A stretch of DNA of 45,367 bases, from the NCBI GenBank assembly GCA_016207405.1, contig JACQPQ010000044.1, positions 1-45,367 of the forward strand, read 5' to 3'. The notes under the pieces were generated by a model. That model did no database searches. It was not told where the DNA came from and was given only the letters and a program-made list of their open reading frames with translations. This stretch comes from Gammaproteobacteria bacterium (GTDB taxonomy: Bacteria > Pseudomonadota > Gammaproteobacteria > JACQPQ01). This document shows, piece by piece, positions 42,211-45,367 of this stretch (its first letter is position 1; each line of letters starts with the position of its first letter). The position numbers and the translations under genes are program-made.

Positions 42211-42307
42211 TAAATATGGTGTCCCCGGAATTAATAGGAATTCCCCGGTAAATATGGTGTCCCCGGAATTCCCCGGAATTCCCCGCCCGGAATTCCCCGG
42301 AATTCCT
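42211..42307. repeat. CCCCGGAATT repeat cluster
   Basis: A 22-bp unit starting TAAATATGGTGTCCCCGGAA occurs at 42211-42232 and again at 42249-42270, followed by tandem CCCCGGAATT decamers and a CCCGGAATT variant. Adjacent units are mutually inverted because GGAATTCC is palindromic. The cluster lies just before an MNT gene; it could be decayed ends of a mobile element. Confidence 0.7.
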
Positions 42308-42358
42308 GGCACAATTCTTTACGTTGCGAGCTGATAAGGTTCCAGCTATCCTTGTTCT

Positions 42359-42718
42359 ATGTTGCAGAATAGACAAATCAAACAAGCAATTCGCCAGATT
42401 GTGTCCGTGGCAAAACCTGACAAAATCATTTTGTTTGGATCCTATGCACGAAGAAAGGCTACTCAAGACTCTGATCTAGATTTATTGGTCATCAAGCGCG
42501 GAGTAAGTAAGAAAAAAGGGCAGGCTATGGTATTGTATAGACATGCTGTGGGCTCGATCGGCATCGGTGTAGATATCCTGGTCACTTCTCCTAAAGAAGT
42601 GAAAGAAAAATCCAAATGGTGTAGTTCCCCCATTTATTGGGCGGTACGTGAAGGAAAAGTTCTCTATGACTCGAAACAAGGAAGCAAAGGCTCTTCTAAA
42701 ACTCGCATATCGAGATAA
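42359..42718 (+). CDS. MNT-type nucleotidyltransferase (antitoxin-like)
   Basis: A 119-residue minimal nucleotidyltransferase with FGSYARRKATQDSDLDLLVI and the third acidic residue in GVDILV. This is the larger MNT form usually paired with a PF05168-type HEPN protein rather than DUF86, and it belongs to a different subgroup from the mntA at 5528. It overlaps the HEPN gene start by 53 bp. The HEPN partner appears frameshifted. Confidence 0.82.
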   Translation: MLQNRQIKQAIRQIVSVAKPDKIILFGSYARRKATQDSDLDLLVIKRGVSKKKGQAMVLYRHAVGSIGIGVDILVTSPKEVKEKSKWCSSPIYWAVREGKVLYDSKQGSKGSSKTRISR

Positions 42719-43045
42719 AGTTGCTTTTGAAGTATTAGTACATTCTAAAAAATTGCATTGTCTACTGCTTGCTTTCATGCACAGCAAGTAGTCGAGAAGG
42801 CTCTAAAATCAGTTTTAACTCATCATGGCATTCTATTCAAACGCACACACGACCTAGTTGAACTGTATAGTTTGTTGGAGCAACATTCAGTAGAAATTCC
42901 TTTTGAACAAGATTTACTTGAACGCTTAAATCCCTATGCAGTGACTTTTCGCTATGATGACGCTGAAATCGAATTAGTCGAACGTAAGGAGGTTGGTCAG
43001 TTTGTAAATTTAATTTACGCTTGGGCAAAGAAACAAATCAGGTAA
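42666..43045 (+). pseudogene. HEPN-domain gene with a one-base frameshift
   Basis: From ATG 42666 the frame reads MTRNKEAKALLKLAYRDKVA, a normal HEPN beginning, then hits a stop near 42791. The rest of the domain (STACFHAQQVVEKALKSVL, KRTHDLVELY, AVTFRYDDAEIE) is in the frame that reaches 43045. Adding one A to the AAAAAA run at 42747-42752 joins both parts smoothly. The break may be a real mutation, a sequencing error or a slippage site. If the partner is lost, the MNT gene is an orphan. Confidence 0.72.
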
Positions 43046-43139
43046 AGGATAGATGATCGGCTAACGGTTTATTCTGGGAAATGTTCATTACTCTAAAATG
43101 AATTGTTGGACACAAAAAACGTGCCTACCCTACCGGGCT

Positions 43140-45038
43140 TTACTTTATATATAGATGTACTGGCCCCAACGGTATTTTACCTTTTTCTTGATAGTACTGA
43201 AGCCACGCACCATTGTTTCCCGTAAAATCATCTCCTCGCCCCACATAGACAAACAAGTCATACCAGTTATTCAGAGGAAGTTTTTGTGGAATTTTTAAGG
43301 CTGCAGATAGAAGCATAAGACCATAAGCTTCTATATCAATCCTCCCGCTTTTTCCGCCTGCATGGGTGCGTTCAATCAGTTGACAGGAGCTTACGACCTG
43401 TCCTGGTGGACATAGATACCATTCTACACCCCCTGTGTAACCTATTTTTTGAGGCGTAAGATTTTCAATGTAAAACCCTCTTACTTCTATGGTCTCACCT
43501 CGTTTAACCTGATAAGGGTCTTCCTTAGTAGAATAAGGATTGGGTTTCCCCAATAAACTAGTGGTATAAAACATACGCTTCTCATTATAGGTCTGAAAAT
43601 TCCTGATCCCAACATCGTAGACCGAATGATTGAGATAAGGAGCGGCTTCGCCGCCATAATTCTCATGAAGTACAGCAATATCCTTCGCAAATAAAGTACC
43701 ATATTCGGGGTCAATGTAATTCATTACCGCAGGATCTTTAAACAAATGGACTTGCCCTAGTAAGCTATGCCCCACTTCATGCATTATGGTCCAATGAATT
43801 GCTGACATAGTACGATAATTGAATTTGTCTGCCAAATAATTTTCAGTTTTTGTTCCCGCCCGAAAACCTTTTGAATTAAACACGATGTCTATTTCTAACC
43901 CCTTCCGATAGATATTAAATAAATTTTGTATTACTGTTACGGCACTTGCATGCTGCATCATCATTCCATACGCAAAACCAGAGTATTTTTTAAATGTATC
44001 TTCATCTACAAATCCCGCAATCTCATTACACCCATTACCCATTCCCCAAGTATATTGAAGCTCCCCCCGCCTTACACGAAATTGCGCCTCTGGTTTTAAA
44101 AACACATTCCAGTTTCCAAGCGCTTCCCCATCTGCTCCTTGAAAATATGGGTCACTTCTGGGTAAAGGGATAAAGGTTATGGGGAGCCTCATTTTTAAAA
44201 AATATTTAATTCCAGAAATCCAATCGACAAACTTAGACATCGGCTTTACTTCTACGGCTGAAGGTGGACCCATCTGGATAATAGGGTTTGCTATAGGTTT
44301 TAATGCAGAAGGAAGCGGCGGCTCTGCAACTTCTGCTGGCAATGCAATAGAATCCGCAATAGAATCCGTTTCTCCTCCCGCTTCTGCTATCCGTATGACG
44401 TAGTCCTTCTCGCACTCTTTCTTTTTAGTTGAATCATATTTTTTAGAATTAAGCGAAACATCGGAAGCAGGGCTCACTTCTCTAGCCAGTTGCAGTTGCT
44501 GCATAAGAGCCGTATCTTGTTTAACTCTCGCAACCTTTTCCGCCCACTCATTTACGAACTGAGAAAAGGGGGTAACCTTTCCTTCCGCATTCATGATGAC
44601 GGCATTTCCTCCATTAACCGCTCCCATTTGAACGCCTTCCTCTGTTTCAAGCGCTGCAGCAGTATACTCACCTTGAACACCGAACGTCGGGCTTAACAAG
44701 GGTTCTTTCATATCCTCTACCATCAACAAAACCTGCTGACCGACCTCAAATATGGGAACTTCTGAAATCATCGTCATCGCCTTCCCCATGCGCCCGCCCG
44801 CAAAGGTCAAGGTAATTCTCTCTTTGGGTTTCCCCCACAATGTCTTATCTACTTCGAAAGTGTAATCCGTGACAATCAAGTTGCCCTGTTTATTTATACG
44901 GGGGTTTGCTGCAATCACCTTTCCTGAAAAAATGTGTTCGGATGCCGCAATGATTTCATTCTCTGCAAATGGAGTCATTGCAAAACTCATCGGTGATAAA
45001 AATAAAAAGATAAAGAGCCCCTTGATAAGTCTTCGCAT
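43140..45038 (-). CDS. Secreted metzincin-type zinc metalloprotease
   Basis: The 632-residue protein starts at 45038 behind AAGGAGGA with a signal peptide ending SFAMT. The active site HEVGHSLLGQVH follows the HExxHxxGxxH zinc motif (with one extra-spaced G), and VMNY a little later fits the methionine turn, as in matrixins. The N-terminal part (ASEHIFSGKVIAANPRI, TFEVDKTLWGKPKERITLTF) looks like a separate beta-rich domain. A low-complexity proline region near 230-275 links the two. It probably degrades proteins outside the cell or in the periplasm; the target is unknown. Confidence 0.8.
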   Translation of the reverse strand: MRRLIKGLFIFLFLSPMSFAMTPFAENEIIAASEHIFSGKVIAANPRINKQGNLIVTDYTFEVDKTLWGKPKERITLTFAGGRMGKAMTMISEVPIFEVGQQVLLMVEDMKEPLLSPTFGVQGEYTAAALETEEGVQMGAVNGGNAVIMNAEGKVTPFSQFVNEWAEKVARVKQDTALMQQLQLAREVSPASDVSLNSKKYDSTKKKECEKDYVIRIAEAGGETDSIADSIALPAEVAEPPLPSALKPIANPIIQMGPPSAVEVKPMSKFVDWISGIKYFLKMRLPITFIPLPRSDPYFQGADGEALGNWNVFLKPEAQFRVRRGELQYTWGMGNGCNEIAGFVDEDTFKKYSGFAYGMMMQHASAVTVIQNLFNIYRKGLEIDIVFNSKGFRAGTKTENYLADKFNYRTMSAIHWTIMHEVGHSLLGQVHLFKDPAVMNYIDPEYGTLFAKDIAVLHENYGGEAAPYLNHSVYDVGIRNFQTYNEKRMFYTTSLLGKPNPYSTKEDPYQVKRGETIEVRGFYIENLTPQKIGYTGGVEWYLCPPGQVVSSCQLIERTHAGGKSGRIDIEAYGLMLLSAALKIPQKLPLNNWYDLFVYVGRGDDFTGNNGAWLQYYQEKGKIPLGPVHLYIK

Positions 45039-45067
45039 AATGAATCCTCCTTTTTGTATAGTATAGT

Positions 45068-45367
45068 TCATACACAGTCCCTGGGTTTTAAAAATTCCAA
45101 TGCGCCTCCGTGGGGAGTGATGTACTCAAAAGGCGCTTCATCGACTGGGTTAACTCTAATCCGCGCTTGGCTCAATTTGCTGTTAAAGCAATAAGACGCT
45201 TTTCCATCTGGATTGATATAGAGAAGCTCTGCAAAAGAAGTGGTGGGAGAACTCATTTCAAGTTCCATTTTTGCGGTTTTGTTAGAGAGGGATACTTTCC
45301 ATGTATATTCACCCCTCACCCCAACCCTCTCCCGCAAGCGGGAGAGGGAGGAATGCTGACGCCAAAA
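45068..45367 (-). CDS. Partial hypothetical protein next to the metalloprotease
   Basis: The frame is open to the window edge, so the true start is probably outside. The readable C-terminal part (YTWKVSLSNKTAKMELEM, FAELLYINPDGKASYCF, RDCV) has two cysteines and looks like an exported beta-rich domain; I do not recognise a family. A CCCTCTCCCGC palindrome lies within the frame and would encode residues around RERVGVRGE, or may mark where the gene was broken. It ends about 30 bp before the protease start on the same strand. Confidence 0.5.
   Translation of the reverse strand, partial: FWRQHSSLSRLRERVGVRGEYTWKVSLSNKTAKMELEMSSPTTSFAELLYINPDGKASYCFNSKLSQARIRVNPVDEAPFEYITPHGGALEFLKPRDCV
45313..45348. 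repeat. CCCTCACCCC palindromic repeat
   Basis: CCCTCACCCCAACC is followed by the perfect stem CCCTCTCCCGC / GCGGGAGAGGG (45325-45348). It belongs to the family at 1255-1310, 1661-1717 and 38303-38340. Confidence 0.88.

Noticed and set aside
42182..42466. Minus-strand open frame of 94 codons over the CCCCGGAATT cluster
   Set aside because: Much of it is repeat translation (NSGEFR-like units) and it overlaps the start of the MNT gene.

Overview
The window reads as a chromosomal segment of a gammaproteobacterium of moderate GC content. The evidence is the gene set and gene order: nudF-cpdA-parE-parC follows the E. coli nudF-yqiB-cpdA-yqiA-parE neighbourhood, trpG-trpD-trpC lacks trpE nearby as in Pseudomonas, murA sits next to hisG, and there are ParC, short-form HisG, CcmBCDE, PriA and a two-subunit glycine dehydrogenase. 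A Legionellales-like lineage would fit the toxin-antitoxin genes and dense intergenic repeats, but that placement is a guess.

Layout. 1-1.7 kb: a heptamer repeat array, a miniature sigma-54-like protein, and a DUF559 nuclease gene framed by inverted palindromic repeats. 1.8-10.4 kb, plus strand: argJ, thiO, nudF, cpdA, a MntA/HepT toxin-antitoxin pair, parE, parC. 10.5-18.4 kb, minus strand: secreted and envelope proteins (ChaN-like, M23 peptidase lipoprotein, TPR protein, outer-membrane barrel), a nitroreductase, an APH/AAA kinase fusion and hemL. 18.5-22.9 kb: accessory cluster with AbiE, an outer-membrane gene remnant, a MITE-like element, YefM/YoeB and a Fic protein with paired operators. 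22.9-24.5 kb: cca and a small membrane protein. 24.6-32.2 kb, plus strand: a patatin/Omp85 protein, agmatine deiminase, yciB, marC, a DUF1439-like lipoprotein, trpGDC and a terminator. 32.2-38.7 kb, minus strand: a small exported protein, tRNA-Leu(CAA), hisG, murA, ccmEDCB, priA. 38.8-45.4 kb: gcvPB, an AEC-family transporter gene packed with inverted repeats, a second MNT/HEPN pair with a frameshift, and a secreted metzincin protease next to a partial gene.

Three features stand out. First, the AEC-type gene and its flanks (about 40.85-42.05 kb) form a nearly continuous series of stem-loops, including one with the start codon in its loop. Second, a composite repeat recurs at several sites: a G-rich heptamer array lies directly 5' of a GTAGGGTGGAC palindrome, in constant polarity. 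This and other palindrome families run into coding sequence: inside cca and priA, at the start of ccmC, and at the ends of yciB, nudF, parE, ccmC and the M23 gene. Third, the first gene encodes a sigma-54-like protein that keeps an N-terminal region I-like segment and the C-terminal DNA-binding domain but lacks most of the core-binding domain.

All calls were made by eye from sequence and translations. No database search, folding program or alignment was run, so stem positions, domain limits and family assignments should be read with that in mind.
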